Below, one piece after another: positions 1 through 8,063 of a DNA stretch of 64,000 nucleotides; position 1 is the first letter of the stretch; every line of letters begins with the position of its first letter. Under the pieces are notes generated by a model that did not search any database, was not told the origin of the DNA, and worked only from the letters and a program-made list of their open reading frames with translations. Made by a program: the position numbers and the translations under genes. The stretch comes from Pseudomonas mediterranea CFBP 5447 (lineage in GTDB: Bacteria > Pseudomonadota > Gammaproteobacteria > Pseudomonadales > Pseudomonadaceae), in assembly GCF_000774145.1 (NCBI RefSeq), contig NZ_KN322987.1, forward strand, positions 126,756-190,755, written 5' to 3'.

Positions 1-2031
1 CAGGATTTCCTGGCGGTCAACCGCTTGAAGGTTCTGCAGGGGCGCCTGCCCGATGCCATGGAGACCACCGGGATCGCGCTGGAGCGAAACTGCGCGCAGT
101 TCCATGGCAAGGGTGTGGGGGATCGTTTCAACTTCACCGCGGGCCGGGCTGAGTACCCGGTGGAGGTGATCGGGATTGTCGAAAGCCCCGAATACCTGGT
201 TGCACCCCTCAACCCCAGCGTCTATGTGCCCAGCAACGGTTCGCTGTGCGTGCTGTTTGCCGACCAGGCGCTGATGCACCAGCAGTTGGGCTTCTCGGCC
301 ATCAACAGCCTGTTGTTCAGCCGGTCGCCGGACGCCTCGCTCGCGCAGGTCAAGCAGCGCATCACCGAGCGGGCGCAGTCACGCCTGGCGGTGGATTATG
401 TGTTGCCACGCCAGGAGCAGTTCAGCCAGAAGTTCCTCGAGCTGGACCTCAACACCTTCAAGGTCTTCCTGCCCACGGTGGTGCTGATTTTTGCGTTGTC
501 GTCGACCCTGGTGGTGTTCTTCCTCATGTATCAATGGGCCAAGGAAGAGCGCCCGCTGATCGCCATGTTCCTGACCCTGGGTTATAGCCGTCGACAGGTG
601 GCCTGTGCCTATGGTTTGCCGGCACTGATGTTGATCGTTCTGGCGCTGGTCCTGGGTTGTGGCTTCGCGCTGTTCGACATGTATGCGTTCGGCTTGAACT
701 ACGCGCGAGCCATCGGCATGCCCGAGCCGCAGCTGATGTTCAAGCCACCTTATCTGTGGCGAGCCGGCCTGTTGCTGTGCGGTACCGTTGCGTTGGGCAT
801 GTACCTGCCCATGCGCTCCATCCTCAGTATCACGCCCATGGACGCCTTGCGTGACGTCGGCGCCGGTCAGGAGCAAACCCTGGCGCTGCGCCTGGTGGCG
901 TGCCTGCGACACATTGGCGGACCTTTCTGGTTCCGCTATTCGTTGCGCAACCTGCTGCGCAGTTGGCGCATCAGCCTGGTGACGGTCCTGGCCATGTCAG
1001 CGAGTATCGCGATCACCATCGCGTTCTACATTTCCCTGACGTCGATGGAGCGCACCGCCATCAGTAACGTGGAACGTGACAACTGGAGCCGCGTGGTCGA
1101 CCTGGACGTGGCCTGGTGGGATGAGGACATCGCCCGTCTCAACGGCCTGGCGCCCGGCAGTCGCTGGTCGACCTTCGTCAAGGGCGGTGCCCAGGTCAGC
1201 GGCCAGGGCCAACTGGACAACGCCAGCCTGCTGGGTATCGAGCCGGCGGACGGTGTGCGTCACGTGAACCTCATGGAAGGCCGGATGCTGTTGGACGGCG
1301 ACCTGGAAGCCCTGGTGATCGAGCGTCGTATCGCCATTGCACAGGGTGTTGGCCCGGGCGACCGGCTGACCCTCAAGGTGCGCGGCAATCTCTATCCGGC
1401 CAAGGTCGTCGGGGTGTTTTCCGGGGCGCTGCCGGGCGAAATCATCACCACTCGACGTTTCGCCCAGCGCATGTTGGCCCTCGATGAACAATTCACCGGC
1501 GCCTACCTGGTCGACGCGGGAAGCAGCGGCCTGGACGACGCCGCGATCTATGCCTTGCCGGGCGTGGTACGGGTAACGTCCAAGCAGAACATTGTCGCGT
1601 CCATTCTCGAAATCAGCTCGCACATCTGGGTGATCATCCATATCTCGGCGCTGATGAGCATCGCCATCGCCCTGTTGTTCGCGATCACCAGCATGAACTT
1701 CAGCATCGTGGGGCGGCGCGGGGAGTACGGTGTGCTGCGGATCCTCGGTTTCAGCGACCGCAGTGTGTCGCTGATCATGCTCTGTGAAACCCTGAGCATT
1801 GCCGTGGTCGCGGGCGTTGTCGCCATCCCCCTGGGGTATGGCCTTGGCGCCGTCCTCAACCATCGCTTGACCGATGTCTGGTTCAAGATCAACACCGACC
1901 CTGCCTTCAGCGATTTCTGGCGAGTCATCCTGCCAGCGTTGGTGATCATTCCCTTTGCGGCGATGCCTGCCATTCGCCACGTATTCCGCATCCCGGCGGT
2001 CGACACTCTCAAGCTCAGGAACTTCGGATGA
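1..2031 (+). CDS. FtsX/MacB-type ABC transporter permease, 5' end outside window
   Basis: The reading frame is open from base 1, so the N-terminus lies upstream. The visible ~676 residues hold two FtsX-like permease halves: hydrophobic clusters near residues 148-172, 195-222 and 245-270, then a second set near 318-340, 535-560, 590-620 and 640-660, with a MacB-like periplasmic domain between. This architecture is that of LolCDE/MacB-class exporters that work on substrates in the inner membrane or periplasm, driven by a separate ATPase that must be encoded elsewhere, probably just upstream. The stop overlaps the next start by four bases (ATGA), so it is coupled to the LolA-like gene. With downstream ACP, ketosynthase and barrel genes, export of an acyl product or lipoprotein-like cargo is inferred. 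Substrate unknown. Confidence 0.85.
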   Translation, partial: QDFLAVNRLKVLQGRLPDAMETTGIALERNCAQFHGKGVGDRFNFTAGRAEYPVEVIGIVESPEYLVAPLNPSVYVPSNGSLCVLFADQALMHQQLGFSAINSLLFSRSPDASLAQVKQRITERAQSRLAVDYVLPRQEQFSQKFLELDLNTFKVFLPTVVLIFALSSTLVVFFLMYQWAKEERPLIAMFLTLGYSRRQVACAYGLPALMLIVLALVLGCGFALFDMYAFGLNYARAIGMPEPQLMFKPPYLWRAGLLLCGTVALGMYLPMRSILSITPMDALRDVGAGQEQTLALRLVACLRHIGGPFWFRYSLRNLLRSWRISLVTVLAMSASIAITIAFYISLTSMERTAISNVERDNWSRVVDLDVAWWDEDIARLNGLAPGSRWSTFVKGGAQVSGQGQLDNASLLGIEPADGVRHVNLMEGRMLLDGDLEALVIERRIAIAQGVGPGDRLTLKVRGNLYPAKVVGVFSGALPGEIITTRRFAQRMLALDEQFTGAYLVDAGSSGLDDAAIYALPGVVRVTSKQNIVASILEISSHIWVIIHISALMSIAIALLFAITSMNFSIVGRRGEYGVLRILGFSDRSVSLIMLCETLSIAVVAGVVAIPLGYGLGAVLNHRLTDVWFKINTDPAFSDFWRVILPALVIIPFAAMPAIRHVFRIPAVDTLKLRNFG

Positions 2032-2807
2032 ACCACAAGCTGCCTGTTACTTTTTCCCTGTTGATGATGTGCATCGGCTCAGCCCATGCCGACGATGCGC
2101 TGTCTGTCATGCGCGATTCCGATCGCCGCATGAAAGCGGCGGATGAAAGAGTCGATTACCGCATGGAATTGCTGGAAGGCGAGCGGTTGACGTTCACCCG
2201 CCAGCTCAGCCGGCTGGACAAGCGAATGAGCGATCGCACCGGGACCTTGGTGCGCTTTACCGCTCCGGCAGCCGTGAAGAACGTTGCGCTACTGATCGAA
2301 GACAGCGGCAAGGCCATCAACGATATCTGGTCCTACACCCCGTCGACCAAAAGCCTGCGGCGCCTGGCGGGGTCGCAAAAGCAGAATTGGTTCATGGGCA
2401 CGGACTTCACCTACGAGGATTTTGAAGACTACAAGCTGGACAGTTATCAGTTCACCAGCCTCGCGTCTCCCGAGCCTTGCCTGAGCTGGCCGGCCTGTCG
2501 GCGCATCGAGGCGAAGGCAAAGAGCGAAGAGGCGGACGTGTCCGGTTATTCGCGCAAGGTCTACTACCTCGAGGAAGCCAGTCGCTACCCGGTGCAGGTG
2601 GACTATTTCGATCGCCAGGGCGTGCTGGTCAAACAGCTGAAGACCGAGGGCCTGCAAGTCGTCGATGGCTTCAGCAGGCCGACGGTGCAGACCATGCACA
2701 ACCTGGCTGCGAACAAGAGCACACGCCTGATCGTCGAGAAGGTCAGCATCAATCTCGGCGTCGCTGACGCTGAGTTCACCCAACGTGCATTGCGCACTGA
2801 ACACTGA
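2028..2807 (+). CDS. Outer membrane lipoprotein-sorting (LolA-like) periplasmic protein
   Basis: 259 residues. An N-terminal signal peptide ends near residue 21 (...CIGSAHA). The body matches the LolA-like family often annotated as outer membrane lipoprotein-sorting protein: a beta-rich half-barrel with the recognisable stretch RFTAPAAVKNVALLIED followed by the WSYTPSTKSLRRL segment and the GTDFTYEDFEDY motif. Members typically sit beside inner-membrane exporters (RND/MMPL or FtsX) and are thought to carry hydrophobic cargo across the periplasm. Its start overlaps the permease stop (ATGA) and it lies 16 bases before the ACP gene. A carrier between the FtsX permease and the outer-membrane barrel at the operon end is a reasonable inference. 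It is not canonical LolA. Confidence 0.85.
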   Translation: MNHKLPVTFSLLMMCIGSAHADDALSVMRDSDRRMKAADERVDYRMELLEGERLTFTRQLSRLDKRMSDRTGTLVRFTAPAAVKNVALLIEDSGKAINDIWSYTPSTKSLRRLAGSQKQNWFMGTDFTYEDFEDYKLDSYQFTSLASPEPCLSWPACRRIEAKAKSEEADVSGYSRKVYYLEEASRYPVQVDYFDRQGVLVKQLKTEGLQVVDGFSRPTVQTMHNLAANKSTRLIVEKVSINLGVADAEFTQRALRTEH

Positions 2808-2823
2808 TCCCGGGTAGTCATTT

Positions 2824-3081
2824 ATGTCGACGCAATCGCTGCAAGCACTGGTATTGGAGCTACTGGCCAGCACCCTGGAACTGGATATCACGGAGATGGA
2901 CGTCCAACTGAGCGTGGAAGAGCTGGGGCTCGACTCGCTGGACGTGTTGAAGCTGACTTACGCGATTGAAAAGCGCTTTGGCGTCAATCTCTCTGCCTAC
3001 AGCCATACCGACATCAGTTCAGTGCATCGCCTGGTGGAAATACTCGCCGAACAGCTGGCCACCCAGCGAGCCGTTTCATGA
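2824..3081 (+). CDS. Acyl carrier protein
   Basis: 85 residues. It has the ACP four-helix pattern with the phosphopantetheine attachment motif LGLDSLDVLKL; the modified serine is residue 38. It is not the housekeeping fatty-acid ACP, because it is divergent and lies in a dedicated operon. The stop overlaps the ketosynthase start (ATGA), which ties the carrier to that enzyme. The role inferred is to hold a growing or modified acyl chain for the ketosynthase, SDR and acyl-CoA dehydrogenase-like partners that follow. Substrate chain is not predictable from sequence. Confidence 0.92.
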   Translation: MSTQSLQALVLELLASTLELDITEMDVQLSVEELGLDSLDVLKLTYAIEKRFGVNLSAYSHTDISSVHRLVEILAEQLATQRAVS

Positions 3082-4295
3082 ATGCCGTCGTCATCACCGG
3101 GGTTGGCTGCGTTTCGCCTTTCGGCGTCGGCCGCCAGGCTTTATGGGACGGTCTGGCCCAGGGGCGTGGTGCGATTGGCCCGGTGCCAAGTCTGAGCGAG
3201 GCGGTCGGTGCCGCCTGCAACGCCGGCGCGGCTCCCGAGGACGCCCTGGTCGGCCGGTTCAGTGCCAACGAGTTGCTGCTGTTGGACCGGGCCAGCCAGT
3301 TCGCCTTGCTGGCTGCCGCCGAGGCCGTGGACATGGCCGCGATCGACCTGGCACAGGTTGATCCGACGCGCTGTGCGGTCTACATGGGCACGGCGGTGGG
3401 CGGCAGCGAGTCGCTGCACAACGCTTACCTGGATCTCTACCAGGCCCGCAGTTCCACCCTGGCGCCCTGGACCGTGCCACGGGTCATGGCAAACGCCGCC
3501 GCCAGCCACCTGAGCCTCAAGTACGGCTTCAAAGGGCCCGCCCTGACGATCAGCACGGCATGCGCGTCTTCGACCCAGGCGATTGGCGAGGCTTATCGCC
3601 TCCTGCGCCACGGTGATGCCGACCTGGTCATGGCGGGGGGCACGGACGCCTGTCTCAACGCACTGGTGTGGAAAGCCTGGGAGGCCTTGCGGGCGATGGC
3701 CCCGGATACCTGCCGACCGTTTTCCTCCGGTCGCCGGGGCATGGTGCTGGGGGAGGGCGGCGGTGTCCTGGTCATGGAAACCCTGGCCCACGCCCAGGCC
3801 CGGGGGGCACCGATCCTGGCCCAGGTATTGGGCTATGGCGTCAACAGCGACGCCGGCGACTTGCTCAAGCCTTCTGTAGACGGCCCGGCACAGGCGATGC
3901 GCCAGGCCATTGCGGACAGCCGGCTGCCCGCCGAGACGTTCGGCTATATCAACGCCCATGGAACCGGCACGTTGCTCAACGACCGTTGCGAGACCGCGGC
4001 GATCAAGCAGGTTTTTGGCAGCCACGCATCGCAGCTGTGCGTCTCCTCGGTGAAATCGGCCATCGGTCACCTGATGGGAGCTGCGGGTGTGGTGGAGTTG
4101 ATTGGCGGCCTGATGGGCTCGATGCAGGGGCAGATTCCCGGCACCCTCAACTACCTGGGCCGCGATGCGGAATGTGACCTGGATTATGTGACCGAGGGCA
4201 CACGCCAGGCGAATGTCCAGGCCTGGCTGAAAAACTCCTTCGCGTTTGGGGGGCTCAACGTTTCCTTGGCGCTGGCCACGGGGTCGTGTCGATGA
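3078..4295 (+). CDS. Beta-ketoacyl-ACP synthase (FabF-type)
   Basis: 405 residues, the normal length for a KAS II/FabF enzyme. All catalytic residues are present: nucleophile Cys162 in STACASS, His294 in NAHGTGT, Lys326 in SVKSAIGH and His331 in the same motif. It should therefore perform decarboxylative Claisen condensation on an ACP-bound acyl chain. The glycine-rich C-terminal FGGLNVSL motif is also present. It is coupled to the ACP gene by an ATGA overlap and overlaps the SDR start by four bases. The enzyme is one dedicated condensing unit rather than a multi-module polyketide synthase. No chain-length-factor partner is visible in the window. Confidence 0.92.
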   Translation: MNAVVITGVGCVSPFGVGRQALWDGLAQGRGAIGPVPSLSEAVGAACNAGAAPEDALVGRFSANELLLLDRASQFALLAAAEAVDMAAIDLAQVDPTRCAVYMGTAVGGSESLHNAYLDLYQARSSTLAPWTVPRVMANAAASHLSLKYGFKGPALTISTACASSTQAIGEAYRLLRHGDADLVMAGGTDACLNALVWKAWEALRAMAPDTCRPFSSGRRGMVLGEGGGVLVMETLAHAQARGAPILAQVLGYGVNSDAGDLLKPSVDGPAQAMRQAIADSRLPAETFGYINAHGTGTLLNDRCETAAIKQVFGSHASQLCVSSVKSAIGHLMGAAGVVELIGGLMGSMQGQIPGTLNYLGRDAECDLDYVTEGTRQANVQAWLKNSFAFGGLNVSLALATGSCR

Positions 4296-5278
4296 TTCTG
4301 GTCACGGGAGCCAGTGGGTGCCTGGGCAGTCATATCGTGCGCAGGTTGCTGGAGCAGGGGGAAGCGGTGGCGGTGCTGGTGCTGCCGGAGGACCCGGCAC
4401 CGGCGCTGGCGGGCTTGCGTGAACGCCTGGACTGGTGTGAGGGCGATCTGCTGGATCCGGCGAGTCTTGTCCCGGCACTCCGTGGCGTTACCAGGATCTA
4501 TCACGCCGCCGGCCTGGCCTTGCCCTATGAGAGCGAGCGCCAACGGATGTTCGCGGTGAATGTGCAGGGAACGGTCAATTTATTGCAGGCCGCCCGCACT
4601 GCCGGTGTCGGCCGCATCCTGCATGTGTCGTCCATTGCCGCCGTGGGGTACCCGGCCCGGCAAGCGGATGAAACCATGGCCTATAACGGCGACGCGTTTC
4701 GCCTGGCCTATATGCACAGCAAGCGTGAGGCCGAGGAACAGGTACGCCGTTTCTGCGCCGAAGGCATGGACATCGTGATTGCCTGCCCGTCGGCAGTCAT
4801 TGCCTCCCACTGCGATGTGCTGCACGGCTGGGGCAAGGTCATGCTCGATCTCCAGTACCGGCGTCTGCCGTTCATTCCGCCCGGCGGCATCGCCGTTATC
4901 GGTGCGCGGGACCTGGTCGAGGGGCTGCAGGCCGTCATGGACCGCGGGCAGCGTGGCGAGCGCTACATCCTCAGCGCCCACAACATCAGTTACCGCGAAC
5001 TCTTCAGCTGCATGGCGGATGCGCTGAGCGTCAAGGCGCCACGCTGGCGACCCCGGTCACTGGCCTGGATCGTCGCCTTGCTGCGCCCGTTGGATCTGCT
5101 GATTGGCCGGGTCCCGCTGCGGCTATCGGCTGACGTGGTGGCCTTGTTGGGCCGACAGGTCCATTACCGAACCGACAAGGCCCGGCAGCAATTGGGTTTT
5201 GTTCCCAGCCAGTCGCTGGAAGATCTGGTGCACGAGACGGCCCATTGGTTGACCCGTCTACAGGAGCGTGAGCGTTGA
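4292..5278 (+). CDS. NAD(P)-dependent extended SDR (epimerase / 3-beta-HSD-like reductase)
   Basis: About 328 residues. The N-terminal nucleotide-binding motif is VTGASGCLGSH and the catalytic YxxxK is YMHSK near residue 140, so the enzyme looks active. It belongs to the extended SDR group with NAD-dependent epimerases, dihydroflavonol reductases and 3-beta-hydroxysteroid dehydrogenases. A GTG at 4286 is possible, but ATG at 4292 gives the ATGA overlap with the ketosynthase stop that is repeated elsewhere in this operon. After the condensing enzyme, a role in reducing a beta-keto acyl intermediate is plausible but unproven. The C-terminal region has a short hydrophobic stretch (LAWIVALLRPLDLLIG) that may associate with membrane. 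Confidence 0.85.
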   Translation: MILVTGASGCLGSHIVRRLLEQGEAVAVLVLPEDPAPALAGLRERLDWCEGDLLDPASLVPALRGVTRIYHAAGLALPYESERQRMFAVNVQGTVNLLQAARTAGVGRILHVSSIAAVGYPARQADETMAYNGDAFRLAYMHSKREAEEQVRRFCAEGMDIVIACPSAVIASHCDVLHGWGKVMLDLQYRRLPFIPPGGIAVIGARDLVEGLQAVMDRGQRGERYILSAHNISYRELFSCMADALSVKAPRWRPRSLAWIVALLRPLDLLIGRVPLRLSADVVALLGRQVHYRTDKARQQLGFVPSQSLEDLVHETAHWLTRLQERER

Positions 5279-6804
5279 ACGAAAGGATGATGCCCGAGGT
5301 GGGTGTCCTGGCCGATACACCGGCGGTGGTGCAGTTGAATGCCTGGCTGCGGAACTGGGCCAAGCGCCTGGATTTCCGCTTGGTGGACGAGCGTCGTTGC
5401 CTGCCGCCGCATTGGGTATTGGCGTTGGGCAACAAAGGCTTGCTGGGCATGCAGGTGGCCGAACGCGACGGTGGCCTGTTGGGGTTATCGAATTTCGAAC
5501 TGCTGCGGGTTCAGCGTCAGTTGGGAGCGATTGACCTGACGCTGGCCTTTTTCGTGGGGCTCAACAACGGGCTGGGCATTCGACCGATCCAGCGTTTTGG
5601 CTCGCCGGCCATGAAAGAGCGCTATTTACCGCAATTGGCCAGCGGACGAATACTCGCCGCGTTTGCGCTGACCGAACACGGCGCGGGCTCCAATCCTCTC
5701 GGCCTGTCGGCGACGGCCCGGCGGGAGAGGGAGGGTTTCAGGGTGGACGGGACCAAGTCCTGGTCGGGGTCAGCCGCCTGGGCGGGGGTGATCTCGGTAT
5801 TCACCCGGCATCTCGATGAACAGGGGCGCGACTGCGGTTTCGTCGGCTTGTGTCTGGATGCCGAGCAACCAGGCATGCGCCAGGGCAGCGAGGCGCTGAC
5901 CCTGGGGCTTAAAGGCATGGTGCAGAATCAAGTGCATTTCGACGCCGCGCTGGTGGACGCGGACCGGGTGCTGGGCAGTCCGTTCGCCGGCATGGCCGTG
6001 GCCAGCGACACCATGGCCTATGGGCGCCTGGGCATCGCGGCCACTTGTGTCGGCGGGCTATGGCGGTGTCTGCAACTGATGATGCGTTACAGCACCCGGC
6101 GCAGTTTGGGCAGTCACCGGCTTTGGGACCACCAGCACACGCAACGGGTCGTGGACGATGCGCTGTGTGCCGCGACCGCGATTGGCGGTTGGGTCGATGA
6201 TCTCGCGCTTCGCCTGGACCAGGGCCTGCCCGAGGCGCCGCCGCAGGTGTTGGCGGCGGTCAAATGGATGGCCAGCGAGATGCTCGGTGAAGTCAGTGAC
6301 GCCGCCTTGCAGATGCTCGGTGCGCGGGGTTACTGCGACAACAATCCCATTGGCCGGTTATGGCGCGACGCGCGCATTACCCGTCTGTTCGAAGGGCCGT
6401 CGGAAACGCTGGCAACTTTTATCGGCCAGCGGGTGCAGGAGCAGCCTGTCGCGACGCTGGATTACCTGGAGCAAACGACGCCCGGGAAGATCGCCGCCCA
6501 GCGACTGCGGCAATGGCTGGCCGACGCGGGACCGATGGAACGCCTATCGGCTGGCACGCTCCGCCTGGGGGAATGCGTGGCTTGGCTGATGCTCTACGCC
6601 CAACCGTTGGATGAGTCACCCAGGCAATGGGTCGAATTCCGCCTGGAACAGGCGCTGCACACCTGGGAGCGGGTCCGTTCACCGGTGCGGGCCATGCCCG
6701 GACTGGCTGAGTGGATCAATGCCAACGCAGGCCTGTGCGATGAGCCCCAGCCCGGTGAAGACAGCACCATCGATCCTCTGCTCATGTCACGGGAAGGCCT
6801 ATGA
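5275..6804 (+). CDS. Acyl-CoA (or acyl-ACP) dehydrogenase-like flavoprotein
   Basis: 509 residues from TTG 5275, which overlaps the SDR stop and follows AGGAG; ATG 5287 is an alternative start. The protein has the acyl-CoA dehydrogenase fold: the N-terminal substrate region, the FALTEHGAGSNP flavin/substrate motif near residue 130, and the C-terminal LFEGPSETLATFIGQR motif that normally carries the catalytic glutamate region. It exceeds the ~380-residue standard length because of a C-terminal extension of about 100 residues. In an ACP/ketosynthase operon, such enzymes often oxidise a carrier-bound acyl chain to an alpha,beta-unsaturated form. Whether it uses ACP or CoA cannot be seen. The stop overlaps the next start (ATGA). 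Confidence 0.85.
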   Translation: MNERMMPEVGVLADTPAVVQLNAWLRNWAKRLDFRLVDERRCLPPHWVLALGNKGLLGMQVAERDGGLLGLSNFELLRVQRQLGAIDLTLAFFVGLNNGLGIRPIQRFGSPAMKERYLPQLASGRILAAFALTEHGAGSNPLGLSATARREREGFRVDGTKSWSGSAAWAGVISVFTRHLDEQGRDCGFVGLCLDAEQPGMRQGSEALTLGLKGMVQNQVHFDAALVDADRVLGSPFAGMAVASDTMAYGRLGIAATCVGGLWRCLQLMMRYSTRRSLGSHRLWDHQHTQRVVDDALCAATAIGGWVDDLALRLDQGLPEAPPQVLAAVKWMASEMLGEVSDAALQMLGARGYCDNNPIGRLWRDARITRLFEGPSETLATFIGQRVQEQPVATLDYLEQTTPGKIAAQRLRQWLADAGPMERLSAGTLRLGECVAWLMLYAQPLDESPRQWVEFRLEQALHTWERVRSPVRAMPGLAEWINANAGLCDEPQPGEDSTIDPLLMSREGL

Positions 6805-8036
6805 AAAGCACCGCATTGAAGGCCGGGCTGGCAATGAGTCTGCTCAGCAGTGCCTGCCAGGGTGCCGCGCTGGAGGCCTTGGATATCAATGGCCGCCTGG
6901 AAACCCGGCAAGCACTGACGCGCGAGGGCGAATGGGGCCTCAACGAGTACTCGGCCCTGCTGGGCGGCAGTTGGCAGGACGACTCGGGCTGGCGATACAA
7001 GGTGCAAGTCCGGGCGCTGCAGGAAAACCAACTCGACGGCGACTATCACGAAGTGGAACCGCGTGAGTTGTTCGCCGAGTACCAGGGTGACCGTTGCACC
7101 AATACGTTGGGTGTACAACAAGTGGTCTGGGGCAGCGCCGATCGCCTGCGGGTCCTGGATGTGATTCATGCGTTCGACCGACGCGAAGGCTATTTTGGCG
7201 ACTATGTCCAGCAGCGTCGGCCACTGGCGATGCTCAACAGCGAGTGTTCGGTGTTCGAGGATCAATCGCTACAGTTGCTGGTGATCCCACAGACGCGCAA
7301 GGACCTGCTGCCCGATGCCGGCTCACCCTTCGCCGAGCCCAGCGTCGGGAATGCCTTGGCGGGCATCCCCCGTACCGAGGCGGACGACCCGGACTGGCGC
7401 AAGCCCGCCGACTGGACACCGGCCCTGAAATGGAGCGGCAACCTTCAGGGCATCGACTACTCATTGAATGCCTGGCATGGATGGCAAACGGAGGAGAGCT
7501 ACACCGCGCGCTTGTCCCAGACCGGCCTGAGTTATCGTGAGTCGCTGAAACGCCGCACCCTGTTCGGCGGTTCGTTCGCCATGCCGGTAGGCCCCGTGGT
7601 ATTCAAGGGGGAGGCGGCGTTGGTTCCCGACGCGTACCGCTATTCGAGGGCGCCGACCGGTGTGCTGGAACTTGAAAAAAACCGCCAGCAACAACTGCTG
7701 TTGGGGGTCGATTACCTCAGCGGCGATTGGTTCTTCGGCATGCAGTACTACAACCTCTGGAAAGACGAGGTGAAGGACGCCGTCGATCAGGATCGCTCTG
7801 AAATCGTCAGCCTGGCGATCCGGCGGGAGATGTGGCAGGGCCGGCTTTACCTGACGGGCTACCTGGCCCAGGACCTGCGCAATTCTGCGCAATACGCTGC
7901 CCTGGAGATGCGTTACGACCTCGATGCCCATTGGCAGTTGCGCACCGGCTTGGACCTATTCGATGGCGACCGGCAGAGCTTCGGGTATTTCGACGAGCAA
8001 AGCCGGTGGGTGAATGCGGTGCGTTATTCGTTCTGA
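6801..8036 (+). CDS. Outer-membrane beta-barrel protein (DUF1302-like / exporter-associated)
   Basis: 411 residues with a signal peptide (...SSACQGAA). It ends in an aromatic residue preceded by an amphipathic strand (WVNAVRYSF), as expected of an outer-membrane barrel. The body alternates polar and aromatic residues, and the segment RLRVLDVIHAFDRREGYFGDY resembles the conserved N-terminal part of DUF1302-type barrels, which commonly accompany MMPL-type exporters and LolA-like proteins. It is the last gene of the operon and starts by ATGA overlap with the dehydrogenase. Together with the FtsX permease and LolA-like carrier it would complete an inner membrane-periplasm-outer membrane route. 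Family assignment is by pattern only. Confidence 0.7.
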   Translation: MKSTALKAGLAMSLLSSACQGAALEALDINGRLETRQALTREGEWGLNEYSALLGGSWQDDSGWRYKVQVRALQENQLDGDYHEVEPRELFAEYQGDRCTNTLGVQQVVWGSADRLRVLDVIHAFDRREGYFGDYVQQRRPLAMLNSECSVFEDQSLQLLVIPQTRKDLLPDAGSPFAEPSVGNALAGIPRTEADDPDWRKPADWTPALKWSGNLQGIDYSLNAWHGWQTEESYTARLSQTGLSYRESLKRRTLFGGSFAMPVGPVVFKGEAALVPDAYRYSRAPTGVLELEKNRQQQLLLGVDYLSGDWFFGMQYYNLWKDEVKDAVDQDRSEIVSLAIRREMWQGRLYLTGYLAQDLRNSAQYAALEMRYDLDAHWQLRTGLDLFDGDRQSFGYFDEQSRWVNAVRYSF

Positions 8037-8063
8037 GTTTACGCAAAGTCTTGCAGGAGTGAT

